NCBI GenBank assembly: GCA_024640345.1
Contig: JAHEFD010000010.1
Coordinates: 1 to 60,912 of the forward strand
DNA: 60,912 nucleotides
Direction of reading: 5' to 3'
Source of the DNA: Woeseiaceae bacterium
GTDB taxonomy: Bacteria; Pseudomonadota; Gammaproteobacteria; Steroidobacterales; Woeseiaceae
In this document: positions 43,726-53,891 of the stretch, piece after piece
Position numbering within the stretch: position 1 is the first letter of the stretch
Layout: each line of letters begins with the position of its first letter
Program-made: the position numbers and the translations under genes
The notes under the pieces: model-generated
Told to the model about the DNA's origin: nothing
The model's input: the letters and a program-made list of their open reading frames with translations, nothing else
The model's database searches: none

Positions 43726-45107
43726 CGGACTCGGTTCTTATTGTCGGCGCCGGCGTCACCGGGCTTCATGCCGCCCAGGAATGCGCCGCCGCCGGCGCAA
43801 AGGCAATCGTCATTGAACAGGGCCCGATTGTAGGCGGTCGCCTGGCCGCCGCAATGACGAAAGCGACAGCGATAGGTGATCGCGCAGAAGGTGAAAAAGT
43901 CCCGCTGCTGGAGGCGCTTGCGAACAATGACAATATCGAGATAATTACTAACGCAACGCTCAAGAAAGTCGACGGCCGTCCCGGAGCACTTGAAGTTTCA
44001 ATAGTGGAACGCGCCCGTTTTGTGACTGACGCGTGCACGCGCTGCAAACTTTGTCATGGCGTTTGTCCGGTCGTCCTGCCCAACGAATACGATGCCGGCC
44101 TGACGTTTCGCAAGGCCATCTATACGCCTATGCTTCACACGATGCCGGAAGCCTGGGTCATCGACATCGAAAACTGCCTCAATACGCCACCAAATTACCT
44201 GCCCTGCAATCGCTGCTCGGAAGTCTGCGAGGATGATGCAATTCATTTCGACCAGGCACTCACAAAATCCCACAATCGGCATGTAGGCGCTATCATACTG
44301 GCCCCGGGATTCCGCGTCGGCGATGCAACGGATTTCAAGGAATTCGGGTATGGCTCTCACCCGGATATCGTCACGTCGGCCGAGCTGCAGAGACTCCTCG
44401 AATCGCCCGGTCCGACTGGCGGATATGCTTCCAAACCATCCGATGAAGAGTATCCGGAAAGCGTATTGCTGGTACTGGACAATCCTTCTCCCTTTACGCT
44501 TTACATCGTCGCCAGCCAGGCCCACCAGTTGATTGAACAGGACATCGAGGATGTAGCCGTGCTGATTCTTTCGCAGCCAACGGGCACCGCCGGAACGGAT
44601 GCAGCCAAATTGCTTTCTGAAATGGCAGGCATCCAGGCAAACTGGGGCACGATGCTGCAGGTCGACACGGCTGCCGAAAACGGACTCGCTGTCTCTTACG
44701 AAGACTTCCAGGCGGGCAAGTTGACCCGGCACTCGTACGACATGATCGTACTTTGCACCGACGTTGCACCAGCCGATAATCTTGCTGACCTTGCAGAAAC
44801 AGCGGGAGTCAAACTTGGCAAGGACGGCTACCTAACGGTCACCGATGCGGACGGAGAAAAAGTTTGCACCGACCATCCCGGCATCTTTGTCGCCGGGTGC
44901 GCCAGTGGCCCTAAAAATATCAAGAACAGCATAGCGGAGGCGCGTGCGGCGACAAGAAAAGCGATCTCTCAGCTCGCTCCCGTGTCACTGGTTTCGGATA
45001 CCGCTGGCGACAGTAGCGCCGAATCTGCCCCGCCCCCCGCGAATGAAGATATGCGAGCACAGATCGAGAAACTGCTTCACGCGTTGATTAATCAACCGAA
45101 CGTTTAG
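43722..45107 (+). CDS. HdrA-like FAD / iron-sulfur oxidoreductase, fifth subunit of the kor operon
   Basis: 461 residues. N-terminal dinucleotide fold 'V-L-I-V-G-A-G-V-T-G' with 'E-Q-G-P-I-V-G-G-R', as in HdrA and related flavoproteins. A Cys-rich region at about 104-170 has C-T-R-C-K-L-C-H-G-V-C-P and C-N-R-C-S-E-V-C-E-D-D, for two [4Fe-4S] clusters. A second FAD segment ends in 'PGIFVAGCASGPKNIKNSIAEARA', typical of this group. The 4-bp overlap with korC makes it part of the same unit. It could let the 2-oxoacid oxidoreductase use NAD(P) or bifurcate electrons; phenylglyoxylate:NAD oxidoreductase (Pad) has a comparable extra flavoprotein subunit. The partner acceptor is inferred. Confidence 0.85.
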   Translation: MTDSVLIVGAGVTGLHAAQECAAAGAKAIVIEQGPIVGGRLAAAMTKATAIGDRAEGEKVPLLEALANNDNIEIITNATLKKVDGRPGALEVSIVERARFVTDACTRCKLCHGVCPVVLPNEYDAGLTFRKAIYTPMLHTMPEAWVIDIENCLNTPPNYLPCNRCSEVCEDDAIHFDQALTKSHNRHVGAIILAPGFRVGDATDFKEFGYGSHPDIVTSAELQRLLESPGPTGGYASKPSDEEYPESVLLVLDNPSPFTLYIVASQAHQLIEQDIEDVAVLILSQPTGTAGTDAAKLLSEMAGIQANWGTMLQVDTAAENGLAVSYEDFQAGKLTRHSYDMIVLCTDVAPADNLADLAETAGVKLGKDGYLTVTDADGEKVCTDHPGIFVAGCASGPKNIKNSIAEARAATRKAISQLAPVSLVSDTAGDSSAESAPPPANEDMRAQIEKLLHALINQPNV

Positions 45108-45109
45108 AT

Positions 45110-46738
45110 TCAGGCAGAGTCCCTGGCTACGATCAGGTCGATTGCGTGATAGGCCGACAGAATTGCGCCTTCCTGCCAGCCCTGCAAGATACTGAGGTGC
45201 TCTCCGGCAAAGAAAATATTCTCGTCCGGCGTCAACAATGTTGCGGGATTTGACGTACCCCATGCGCCAAGTTGAAAAGGAATCTTTGGCCAGGCAATGC
45301 TGATACCGCGTGCCGCCTGGCCATTAATTTCCGGGTGAAGATTGCTGCCTTGCGCCAAAGCGCCATTGATGCGCTGCTGCGGAGTCTGGCCGGCGAAATT
45401 GACTCCCGCAGAACCGCCAAAGATATAGGCACCGACGAGAATTCCGCTGGTTTGTCCAAGGCCATTGTTCGGGTACCAGATTTGCGTAATGTCCTGCGTT
45501 GTCCAGGAGATGCCACCGTAGATATTGTGGTCCTGCTCCCAGAAGCGCCGTGACTGAAATGCAATCTTTCCCGCCGCAGCGTAATTGAAGTTTGCAATTT
45601 CGGCCCGGTGGAGTGCGGAAAAATCATTCACGATATTCCTGAGAACGGTGGCTGGAATCGTGCAAATGCAATAGTCAGCGTCGAGCTGCGTCGGCGCTCC
45701 CAACCGGTTGTAGACGATTCGAACACCATTGGCGGTCTTCCGGATTTCCGTTACCTGTGCGTCCGCGACAAGGTCGTTTATCACCCGCGTTTCGAACGCC
45801 CTGGCAATTCGATCCATGCCACCAACCGGCTGCAACATTGTTGGCTGTTGCTCCAGGCCGTGAGCAAAGCCCTGCCGCTGTTGCCAGAAGGTTTCTGTTA
45901 TCAAATCCTGCAGTGCCAGCGGGTTCACACGTTCACCGCGCTGTCGGCTGCCGACGTCTTCCTGCCCGGGGAAACCGCCCCGCGCACTGCCTGTGTAATT
46001 CAGGGACCCATCCAGGTCACCGAAATTTCGCAGCATCGCAATAATATTGATTTTATCGGCTGCGGTGAGCTCCGCATCCAGTGCGCTCTGATTGACCGCC
46101 ATTGAAAGCAGTCGGGCGATATTTCCGCGGGTGTCTGCATGCACACGACGGGAAACTATCGGTTGCCCGCCGTGGCTATTCGCGGAGTGCATCAACGCCG
46201 CGCGATTGTCATTGGTAAACACCTCTAGCGCCACCCCGAACTCCCGGCAATAACCAAGAAGAAACTCGTGGTGATGTGCAATTCTGGCCGGACCCGCGTT
46301 GAAATAAAGATCATCGTCGAAGTCAAACATGCAGGTCTGCGAGGAGTCCGTTTCGTTGACGATATCACCGGCCCTGATCGTCCGGTTCCGGCCGCCTGCA
46401 GACGAAGTAGCCTCCAGAATCGTGCAACTGTAGCCGAGTCTCGTCAATTCGAGCGCGGTCGTCATCCCTGCGATACCTCCGCCCAGGATTACAACCGATT
46501 TCCCAACCCCGTTATTGACAGGCCAGTCGCCTGGCCGAGGTGACTTCAGCAGTCCGGGTGGCGCTGGCGGAGAAGGTGGATTTACGGGTTCGGGTGCTGC
46601 CGATGATGATCCACATGCACCAACCGAGGCCCCGATTCCCATGGCAGCCATGGTACGAAGCATCGCGGAACTACCCACCGCTCGACCGATGGATGTCAGA
46701 AATTCTCGCCGGGCCAGGCTTTTCTTCTTGTTTGGCAT
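45110..46738 (-). CDS. Tat-exported flavin amine oxidase (L-amino-acid oxidase-like)
   Basis: 542 residues. A Tat motif ('A-R-R-E-F-L-T-S') and a hydrophobic stretch with a lipobox-like 'G-A-C-G' (about residue 42) indicate export, possibly as a lipoprotein. A Pro-rich linker precedes the FAD dinucleotide fold 'VVILGGGIAGMTTALELTRLGYSCTILEA ... GGRN'. Later 'YCICTIPATVLRNI', 'AGKIAFQSRRFWE', and the C-terminal FAD motif 'IFFAGEHLSILQGWQEGAILSAYHA' are typical of the monoamine/L-amino acid oxidase family. It would oxidise an amine or amino acid in the periplasm. Convergent with the HdrA-like gene (2-bp gap), divergent from the M14 peptidase. Confidence 0.9.
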   Translation of the reverse strand: MPNKKKSLARREFLTSIGRAVGSSAMLRTMAAMGIGASVGACGSSSAAPEPVNPPSPPAPPGLLKSPRPGDWPVNNGVGKSVVILGGGIAGMTTALELTRLGYSCTILEATSSAGGRNRTIRAGDIVNETDSSQTCMFDFDDDLYFNAGPARIAHHHEFLLGYCREFGVALEVFTNDNRAALMHSANSHGGQPIVSRRVHADTRGNIARLLSMAVNQSALDAELTAADKINIIAMLRNFGDLDGSLNYTGSARGGFPGQEDVGSRQRGERVNPLALQDLITETFWQQRQGFAHGLEQQPTMLQPVGGMDRIARAFETRVINDLVADAQVTEIRKTANGVRIVYNRLGAPTQLDADYCICTIPATVLRNIVNDFSALHRAEIANFNYAAAGKIAFQSRRFWEQDHNIYGGISWTTQDITQIWYPNNGLGQTSGILVGAYIFGGSAGVNFAGQTPQQRINGALAQGSNLHPEINGQAARGISIAWPKIPFQLGAWGTSNPATLLTPDENIFFAGEHLSILQGWQEGAILSAYHAIDLIVARDSA

Positions 46739-46992
46739 ATCGTTACCCGCTGTCGATCCAGGACCTGCTATGGAGTGAAAATTGGCGTGCCGGAAGACTC
46801 AATAATAACTCAGGCTGCCTTACATGCCGCGATGCAGACATTGGACCCGGACAAGGCGATAGAATTCCCCGGTTCAGCCTGTTTGACCAGGACGGTCACT
46901 TGCACAAGAATGGTGGACGGTCGCTTTGATCAACCAGCAGGCCAACACGAAGAAAAATATAACCTTCACTCCAACTACCGGCGAGACTGACT

Positions 46993-49725
46993 ATGCGACA
47001 TATTCCTCTTCCCCGAAAACTTTGTGTTTTGCTGATCGCGTGCACTGCAGCCGTGCTTACTGCCGTAGAGGCGACAGCAGAACCCCTTTCACCGGAAGAC
47101 ATATTTGGTTTTCGCCCTGGAGATGACTACAAGCTGGCCAGCTACGAACAGATGGAGACCTACTACCGGCAGCTCGCCGATGAGAGTGAGCGAGTCGAAA
47201 TGCGCGAGATCGGGAAATCCGTTCTCGGCCGGTCACTCTACGTACTCACGATTTCCAGTGCAGAGAATATTCGCAACCTGGAAAAATACCGTTCTATCAG
47301 TGAACAGCTCGCTCGCGCGCGGGTCGATCCTGAGACTGCCGAAGCTATTGCCAATGAAGGAAAAGCAGTCGTGTGGATCGATGGCGGCCTGCACGCCACG
47401 GAACTTGCTCATGGACAGATGACTTCATTGCTTGCGCATCGCGTTGCGACTGAGGAGTCGGCGGAGATGAACGCGATCAGGGACAACGTGATCTTTCTTT
47501 TGATGCCCGTGATGAATCCCGACGGACTGGAAATTGTCCGAAAGTGGTATGAAAGTCAGCTCGATACGCCGTTTGAGCAGACGAACCCTCCCGAGCTCTA
47601 TCACCACTATGTCGGGCACGACAACAATCGCGACTTCTTTATGAACAACATGCCGGAGTCGAAAGCCGTTGCGCAGGTGATCTATAACGAGTGGTATCCG
47701 CAAATCGTCTACAACCAGCACCAGAGTTCGCCCGGTTACGCACGCATCGTTATTCCGCCCTACTCCGATCCTCTCAACCCGATTATCCATCCCGGCGTAA
47801 CGACCGGCCTGAACGAAGTCGGCAGCGCCATGGGAAATCGCTTCGCACTGGAAAAAATGCCGGGCGCCATCTCGGACGTCGGATATTCGATGTGGTGGAA
47901 CGGCGGCATGCGGACGGTGCCATATTTTCACAATATGATCGGCATCCTGACCGAAACAGGCCACACATCACCGTCACCCCGCTTCTACGATCCAAAAATA
48001 TTTCCGAAAATGCTCGCAGCAAGGGCAAATCCAGGCGCTGTCGGAATAACCGTTGATGAAGAAACCAGCGGCATTCCCGATGCGCGCGTTCTTTACTCTT
48101 ATCCATGGCAGGGCGGTGAATCGCACTTCAGCGAACCGGTTAATTTCATGATCACCGGTTCGGTGGCCGTCCTGCGGGCTGCCTCAGATTCGCGGCTAAA
48201 ATGGCAGACCAATATTTACAGGATGGGTCGTGACGCAATAGAGGACGGCAAGACAGGCGTTAAGAACTACGTCATTCCTGCAGGGCAGAAGAATTACGAC
48301 GAAGCAAGAAACCTTGTAAATCTCCTGCTGGAGAGCGGTATTGAAATCGATCGCGCGACTGAAACCTTTCGTTCCGGGAACAATCGCTACGAGCCCGGAA
48401 CGTACATCATCAGTGCTTCCCAGGCGTTTCGCCCTTATGTCGTTGACCTTCTGGAGAAACAGGTTTATCCCGATACGCGACTGGACCCTGCGGGCGCGAT
48501 AAAGCCGCCTTATGACATCGCCGGCTGGACCTTGCCGATGCAGATGGACGTAGTGGTCGAGTACCTGGAAAGTGATCTCGACGTGGATAGCGAACGTCTT
48601 GACGGGCCGGTTCCGGTGCTACCTGGCGAAGTCAGCGGCAACGCAAATTATGGCTATGCGCTCAGTCATGCGACGAATGCCAGCGTCAGGGCCGCCAATC
48701 GCCTGATGTCCAGCGGTGAGACCATCTACTGGGCCAACAAGTCTTTTCGCGCTGGTCGCACAACACACGAGGCAGGAACCTTTATTATCGAAGTCAGCGA
48801 TCAAACGGCCGAAAGAGTAGCCGCCGCGGCCGCTGACCTCGGTGTCGATTTTATCGCTCTCGGATCAGAGCCTTCCGTTGAGAAATCCCGCCTCAGCTTG
48901 CCGAAAGTTGGCATGTACAAATCCTACGTGCCTGCAATGGACGAAGGCTGGACGAGATGGGTCATGGACGAATATGAGTTCGACCTCGTTTCGCTGACGG
49001 ACAATGACATTCGCAATGGCGAATTGTCGGCACTCGACGCCATAATCATGCCGCACCCGGATGGTCGTGTGCAGTTCAAGAACGACGTCGGCGAAATACT
49101 TACCGGCCACTCCAATGGCAGCATGCCCGACGAGTACACCGGCGGCATCGGTCTTGAGGGGGCACTGGCATTGGAGCGATTTGTCAGTGACGGAGGAACA
49201 ATGCTGGCATTCGGCAGCGCCGAACAATTCGTCATCGAGCAGTTCGGACTCCCAATTCGCAATATCGTTGGCAGCGCGGCTTCAAAAGACTTCTCGATAC
49301 CGGGCTCGCTGATTCGTATCAAGGTAGATACAAACGACCCCCTGGGTTATGGCATGAGTTCGGAGACTGCTGCAAATTTCGTAGGTGGAGCCGCTTTTGC
49401 GTCGCTAAGTCAGGCTGGCTGCGCTGATGACCTCCTCAATCAGCGAAACTGCACCGAGGTAACACGGGGCGGCAGATCAATGAAGACCTTCGAAGAACCA
49501 GACATGTTTGACAGTATCGCGAGCTACGCGGAAGAAGACATCCTCATGAGTGGATGGGCCGCAGGCGCAGAATTCATCGCTGGCGAAACAGCTTTGGCAC
49601 GTGTGCCGCACGGCGACGGAGAAGTCATCCTGTTCGGGTTTCGACCGCAGTTCCGCGGACAACCGCGTGGCACTTACAAGCTGATCTTCAATGCGCTGCT
49701 TAACTCAACCACCGATCAGCAGTAG
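46993..49725 (+). CDS. Exported M14-family zinc carboxypeptidase, large multidomain
   Basis: 910 residues with a signal peptide cut after T-A-E-type residues near 30. The peptidase domain (about 45-330) contains the zinc motif H134-A-T-E137 and a probable third ligand His243 ('Y-N-Q-H-Q'). 'NPDGLEIVRKWYESQ' and 'GHDNNRDFFMNN' are conserved in this branch. The long C-terminal half (about 340-910) is not peptidase-like and lacks motifs I recognise; it ends with a glutamine amidotransferase-like 'VILFGFRPQFRGQPRGTYKLIFNALL' segment, common in large bacterial M14 proteins. Likely periplasmic or secreted, removing C-terminal residues. It stands alone. Confidence 0.92.
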   Translation: MRHIPLPRKLCVLLIACTAAVLTAVEATAEPLSPEDIFGFRPGDDYKLASYEQMETYYRQLADESERVEMREIGKSVLGRSLYVLTISSAENIRNLEKYRSISEQLARARVDPETAEAIANEGKAVVWIDGGLHATELAHGQMTSLLAHRVATEESAEMNAIRDNVIFLLMPVMNPDGLEIVRKWYESQLDTPFEQTNPPELYHHYVGHDNNRDFFMNNMPESKAVAQVIYNEWYPQIVYNQHQSSPGYARIVIPPYSDPLNPIIHPGVTTGLNEVGSAMGNRFALEKMPGAISDVGYSMWWNGGMRTVPYFHNMIGILTETGHTSPSPRFYDPKIFPKMLAARANPGAVGITVDEETSGIPDARVLYSYPWQGGESHFSEPVNFMITGSVAVLRAASDSRLKWQTNIYRMGRDAIEDGKTGVKNYVIPAGQKNYDEARNLVNLLLESGIEIDRATETFRSGNNRYEPGTYIISASQAFRPYVVDLLEKQVYPDTRLDPAGAIKPPYDIAGWTLPMQMDVVVEYLESDLDVDSERLDGPVPVLPGEVSGNANYGYALSHATNASVRAANRLMSSGETIYWANKSFRAGRTTHEAGTFIIEVSDQTAERVAAAAADLGVDFIALGSEPSVEKSRLSLPKVGMYKSYVPAMDEGWTRWVMDEYEFDLVSLTDNDIRNGELSALDAIIMPHPDGRVQFKNDVGEILTGHSNGSMPDEYTGGIGLEGALALERFVSDGGTMLAFGSAEQFVIEQFGLPIRNIVGSAASKDFSIPGSLIRIKVDTNDPLGYGMSSETAANFVGGAAFASLSQAGCADDLLNQRNCTEVTRGGRSMKTFEEPDMFDSIASYAEEDILMSGWAAGAEFIAGETALARVPHGDGEVILFGFRPQFRGQPRGTYKLIFNALLNSTTDQQ

Positions 49726-49894
49726 GTTCCTGCTTTCCGGCTCAAAAGTGGGGCCCGAAATAAAATAGTGGGCAGGCAGGCCTTACCCAACAGGTCTGCG
49801 TCCCTGTACTTTGCGTCCAGGAGCATCGTTGCGTCCAGAGTCCGGTTACTCTGTTATCGACAGAAGGTCGCGGGACCGTGGAGACAATCGCGGC

Positions 49895-50656
49895 TCACAC
49901 GCGCAGACGGTAGCCTGTTTTGAAAATCCACCAGACTGCGACAATGCATACCAGCAGAAAACCGCAAGTCATCATGACACTGAGTCCGACAGCGACATCG
50001 GCATTTTCATAGAAGCTCCAGCGAAATCCGCTAATCAGGTAGACGACCGGATTGAACAAAGTCACGGTTTGCCATACAGGCGGCAGCATGCTGATGGAAT
50101 AGAAGCTTCCTCCGAGGAACGTCAATGGCGTGATTACGAGCGTTGGCACAATCGCGAGCTTTTCCCAGTTGTCTGCCCACACGCCAAGAATAAAACCGAA
50201 AAGGCTGAACGTCAGCGCCGTTAATACGAGAAACAAAAACATCCAGTAGGGATGAAGAATCTGTACGTCGACGAAAAAATTAGCTGTCGCCAGGATGATG
50301 CCGCCGAGAATGACTGATTTCGTTGCAGCCGCGCCGACATAACCAACAACCACCTCTACAACCGAAACCGGCGCAGACAATAGCTCATATATCGTCCCTG
50401 AAAATTTCGGAAAATATATTCCAAACGATGCGTTGGATATGCTCTCTGTCAGCAAAGACAGCATGATAAGACCAGGCACAATAAAGGACCCGTAACTCAC
50501 ACCATCAATTTCAGTAATTCGCGAACCGATCGCCGCACCGAACACGACGAAGTAGAGTGATGTCGAAATAACCGGTGACACGATGCTTTGAAAAAGCGTC
50601 CGCCTCGTGCGTGCCATCTCGAATTTGTATATCGCTTTTATGCCATGCCAGTTCAT
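49895..50656 (-). CDS. ABC-2 type transporter permease
   Basis: 253 residues with six hydrophobic segments and an ABC-2 signature ('[37 protein letters not shown]'). The short length and the '[21 protein letters not shown]' loop fit the DrrB/NodJ-like permeases. Its ATG overlaps the ATPase stop by 4 bp, so the two make one exporter. Substrate unknown. Confidence 0.93.
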   Translation of the reverse strand: MNWHGIKAIYKFEMARTRRTLFQSIVSPVISTSLYFVVFGAAIGSRITEIDGVSYGSFIVPGLIMLSLLTESISNASFGIYFPKFSGTIYELLSAPVSVVEVVVGYVGAAATKSVILGGIILATANFFVDVQILHPYWMFLFLVLTALTFSLFGFILGVWADNWEKLAIVPTLVITPLTFLGGSFYSISMLPPVWQTVTLFNPVVYLISGFRWSFYENADVAVGLSVMMTCGFLLVCIVAVWWIFKTGYRLRV

Positions 50657-51591
50657 CGTATTCGCTTCACAAGGTCGACGAAAATTTCTTCGAGGGAACT
50701 CTGCTTGGTTTTAAGGTCACTGAAGTGAATCCCGGCCTGTCGAAGCTCATTCAACAGTGCCGTGATGCCAGTGCTGTTTGCCTGGGAATCATAGCTGTAG
50801 ATGAGCTCATCAGGATCGGACCCCATTTGCAGGTCGAAGGCATCCAGCTGCCGTGGAATCTCCGGCAATGGGTCGTCGAGATAAAGAATAAGCTGTTTCT
50901 TGCCCAGTTCACGCATCAACCGGGCCTTCTCCTGAACGAGAACAAGCTCACCATGATTGATTACGCCGATCCGGTCAGCCATTTGTTCCGCCTCTTCAAT
51001 ATAGTGGGTCGTCAGGATGACCGTAACACCCGATGCCCGAAGCTCTCGAACAACCTGCCACATGTCCTGGCGCAACTCGACATCAACCCCGGCCGTCGGT
51101 TCATCTAGAAAAAGGACACGAGGTTCATGAGCCAGCGCTTTGGCAATGAGCACACGGCGCTTCATTCCTCCCGATAAGGTCATGATTACATTGTCTTTTT
51201 TATTCCACAGAGACAATGACTTCAGCACTTTCTCGAGATACGCCGCATCAGGCGGCTTGCCAAAAAGACCGCGGCTGAAGGCAAGTGTCGCCAGTACAGA
51301 CTCGAAGGTTTCAGTCGTGAGTTCCTGTGGGACAAGCCCGATCAACGACCGTGTCCGGCGAAAGTCGGTGACATGATCGTAACCATTAACCAACACCCGA
51401 CCGGACGAAGCATTCACAATGCCGCAGATGATATTGATCAGAGTTGTCTTGCCAGCGCCATTCGGACCAAGCAACGCGAATATTTCGCCTTCCTTGATCT
51501 CCAGGTTAATGTCTTTGAGCGCTTCAAAGCCGTCGTCGTAGATCTTGTTGAGATTTTCGACCTGCAGTACCGGAGACTCGCCGCTCATCAA
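50653..51591 (-). CDS. ABC transporter ATP-binding protein
   Basis: 312 residues. Walker [10 protein letters not shown], signature L-S-G-G-M, Walker B V-L-F-L-D-E-P, and the switch His in '[16 protein letters not shown]'. A C-terminal extension of about 80 residues is usual in DrrA/NodI-like exporters. Overlaps the permease by 4 bp and the upstream amidohydrolase by 4 bp (ATGATGA), so all three genes are coupled. Confidence 0.95.
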   Translation of the reverse strand: MMSGESPVLQVENLNKIYDDGFEALKDINLEIKEGEIFALLGPNGAGKTTLINIICGIVNASSGRVLVNGYDHVTDFRRTRSLIGLVPQELTTETFESVLATLAFSRGLFGKPPDAAYLEKVLKSLSLWNKKDNVIMTLSGGMKRRVLIAKALAHEPRVLFLDEPTAGVDVELRQDMWQVVRELRASGVTVILTTHYIEEAEQMADRIGVINHGELVLVQEKARLMRELGKKQLILYLDDPLPEIPRQLDAFDLQMGSDPDELIYSYDSQANSTGITALLNELRQAGIHFSDLKTKQSSLEEIFVDLVKRIR

Positions 51592-53201
51592 TACCCCTTC
51601 AACTCCCCACGCTCTGCTTTTTGTTCGGCGACCATTTTGCGTACGTCAGCACGCAGCTGCTCGGCATCATAGACAATGCCATCCTTGATCGTGTAGCGGA
51701 TACCGACAGTTCGCTCCGGCTGCCCAGTTTCATCATTCAGGCGAACAGCCCCGGTACCATAAAGCACTTTGAAGTTTTCAAGCGGGTTTTCATTGACGAT
51801 GATCAAATCGGCCAGCAGGCCCGGACGAATGACGCCAAACTGAATGTCTTCACCTTTGGGATTAAAAAGTGCCTCGGCACCATACATCGTTGCGGAGCGC
51901 ACGACCTCAAGCGGGTGGAAGCCGGCCTCCTGCAGCATTTCCAGTTCGAGAATCGTCCCGAAACCGTAAAGCTGGTAAATAAACCCGGAGTCGGATCCGA
52001 CTGTGACACGCCCGCCCATATTCTTATAGTCGTTCACGAACTGCATCCAGACCCGGTAGAAATTTTTCCACGCCACTTCGTCTTCAGTAGTCCAGTAAAA
52101 CCAGTATGCACCATGGCTTTCACGATTCGGCGTAAAGAAATCCCATTGCGTCGGTAAGGTATATTCCTTGTGCCAGTCAGCATTGCGCACGCGCATGACG
52201 TCTCGTCCCGCCGAGTAAATGGAAAATGTCGGGTCAAGCGTGAAATCGAGCGCCTTGAATTCATCCAGCAATTCGTTCCACTTTTCCGAACCCTGTCCGG
52301 CGATCAACTTCCATTGGCGCGCTACCTGGCCAAATCGATGCTGCTCATTGTTGTAATTCATATCGACCGGCCACGGCTGCACGTCGTTATTTTCATACAT
52401 TGCTTCGAACAGACCGTAGTAGTGTGTCAACGTCCCCAGGCCCAGGCGCGCCGAGTCCTGGGCATTCATCTGTGCAACGCCCATCTGGCTGAGGTGCGCG
52501 GTCGAGCCCAAACCGTGTTTCTTCGCCTCGTCCAGAAGCGCTTCCATAATGGCTGGCCGGTAAGAACCGAGTTTCAGGCCATCCGCGCCTTTCGCCGCGA
52601 TATAACGAACCCATTCCCTGGCGTCGTCGGGCGTGAGTATTTTCCTGTCCTTGTATTCCTCCCCGGAACCTGGCCGGTGGTAGGAGAAGATTCTCGGGGC
52701 GACGATTTCGTTTCGCTCGCTACGGCCCTTCTCGGAGAGGGAGAATTCGTTGTCGCTGCTCGGCACACCTCTCACCGTCGTGATGCCATGCCCCATCCAC
52801 AGTTTGTAGCTGTACTCGGCCTCGGGCGCTTTGCTACTGCCCCCGGTATGCGTGTGCATATCAATGATCCCGGGCATGACATACTGCCCATGTGCATCGA
52901 TTTCCCGGATTGCATCGGTCGGTCGTTTATCTTCATCGATGGGAAGCCCCGGGTAGCCGACCGATTTGACGTCCACGATACGGTTATTCTCGATAACGAT
53001 GTCAACCGGACCCATCGGCGGCGCGCCGGTGCCATCGATCAGCGTGGCACCTCGAATGATCAGTCGGCCGTACGGACCACCGCCTTCATCCGCGCCACGA
53101 TCCGGCGCTGCGATCATTTTTGGAACGTCATCCTGCGCAGCAGCGACACCGGCAAGCAGAATTACGACGAGTGCAATGACTCGCTTATAAGATGACTTCA
53201 C
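51588..53201 (-). CDS. Exported amidohydrolase-family metal enzyme
   Basis: 537 residues from GTG with GGGGGA upstream. Signal peptide cut near A-A-A-Q. The TIM-barrel metal motif 'D-M-H-T-H-T-G-G' and later conserved '[15 protein letters not shown]', '[10 protein letters not shown]', '[33 protein letters not shown]' identify the amidohydrolase superfamily; the beta-sandwich region ends with '[15 protein letters not shown]'. It hydrolyses an amide, dipeptide or cyclic amide in the periplasm; the substrate is not readable. Coupled by overlap to the ABC exporter. Confidence 0.92.
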   Translation of the reverse strand: MKSSYKRVIALVVILLAGVAAAQDDVPKMIAAPDRGADEGGGPYGRLIIRGATLIDGTGAPPMGPVDIVIENNRIVDVKSVGYPGLPIDEDKRPTDAIREIDAHGQYVMPGIIDMHTHTGGSSKAPEAEYSYKLWMGHGITTVRGVPSSDNEFSLSEKGRSERNEIVAPRIFSYHRPGSGEEYKDRKILTPDDAREWVRYIAAKGADGLKLGSYRPAIMEALLDEAKKHGLGSTAHLSQMGVAQMNAQDSARLGLGTLTHYYGLFEAMYENNDVQPWPVDMNYNNEQHRFGQVARQWKLIAGQGSEKWNELLDEFKALDFTLDPTFSIYSAGRDVMRVRNADWHKEYTLPTQWDFFTPNRESHGAYWFYWTTEDEVAWKNFYRVWMQFVNDYKNMGGRVTVGSDSGFIYQLYGFGTILELEMLQEAGFHPLEVVRSATMYGAEALFNPKGEDIQFGVIRPGLLADLIIVNENPLENFKVLYGTGAVRLNDETGQPERTVGIRYTIKDGIVYDAEQLRADVRKMVAEQKAERGELKGY

Positions 53202-53234
53202 CCGGATCCCCCGATTTTCTCTGTTGTAGTTTCG

Positions 53235-53873
53235 CTATTTGCCCTTGCCCGTCCGAACCTGGAGCCGGTGAATCCGGACAGCGGAATTCGTCAGCCTGAG
53301 TTGCAGTGGTCCGGCAGAATACCCGCCTTCCTTGCGATAGACAGCGATCAATTTACCATCATTCCAGATACTGTATGTGTCGCCACGACGTGAAAATCCC
53401 AGCTTGATTCGACGACCCTTTTCGACCAGTAATTCCCCGGTCGCACGAACGATCCAGAAGCCTTTCTCAACTGTCTTGATGTAGGCGCGCTCGACTTCAT
53501 TGGCCGGTGCGTTTTCATCCAGTGCGTGACCTGAGGCCATCCATATCCCGGTTTGGGAGCCCTGATCGAAATCGAGATAGACACCCAGGTAGCGTCCCTG
53601 GTCAAACGTCAGGTCAATCGAGACAATATAGTCACCGCTATAAGTCGCCTTGCTGACCAGGAACGTACTTGCTTCCGGATCGGTCTTGTCGCCATCGAAC
53701 TTCGCAGTCGCGCCATGTAACTCGCCGCCCGTGAAGCGCCAGCGGGATGAATCGACCGGCAACCAGCTGTCGGCTCCGTCCAGAAGCAGATCGACGGTCG
53801 CGCCAGACGCCGACGAACAGGCCAGAATGACCAGAAATAGGGGCGCCAGAATGTGCTTAAATAGTTTTTTCAT
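53235..53873 (-). CDS. Exported protein of unknown function
   Basis: 212 residues from the ATG at 53873, which begins a clear signal peptide ('KKLFKHILAPLFLVILACSSASG'; the Cys may be a lipobox). The mature chain is beta-rich ('YIVSIDLTFDQGRYLGVYLDFDQGSQTGIW', 'AGPLQLRLTNSAVRIHRLQVRTG') and resembles DUF1080/LamG-like concanavalin folds, without catalytic residues that I can see. It lies 33 bp downstream-side of the amidohydrolase on the same strand, and its start is only 18 bp from the divergent M20 gene's start, an unusually short gap. Confidence 0.75.
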   Translation of the reverse strand: MKKLFKHILAPLFLVILACSSASGATVDLLLDGADSWLPVDSSRWRFTGGELHGATAKFDGDKTDPEASTFLVSKATYSGDYIVSIDLTFDQGRYLGVYLDFDQGSQTGIWMASGHALDENAPANEVERAYIKTVEKGFWIVRATGELLVEKGRRIKLGFSRRGDTYSIWNDGKLIAVYRKEGGYSAGPLQLRLTNSAVRIHRLQVRTGKGK

Positions 53874-53891
53874 GAACACGAAGGTTACCTG

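Noticed and set aside
49800-49850. Two copies of TTGCGTCCAG
   Set aside because: A short direct repeat in a convergent gap, with no other sign of a mobile element or attachment site.
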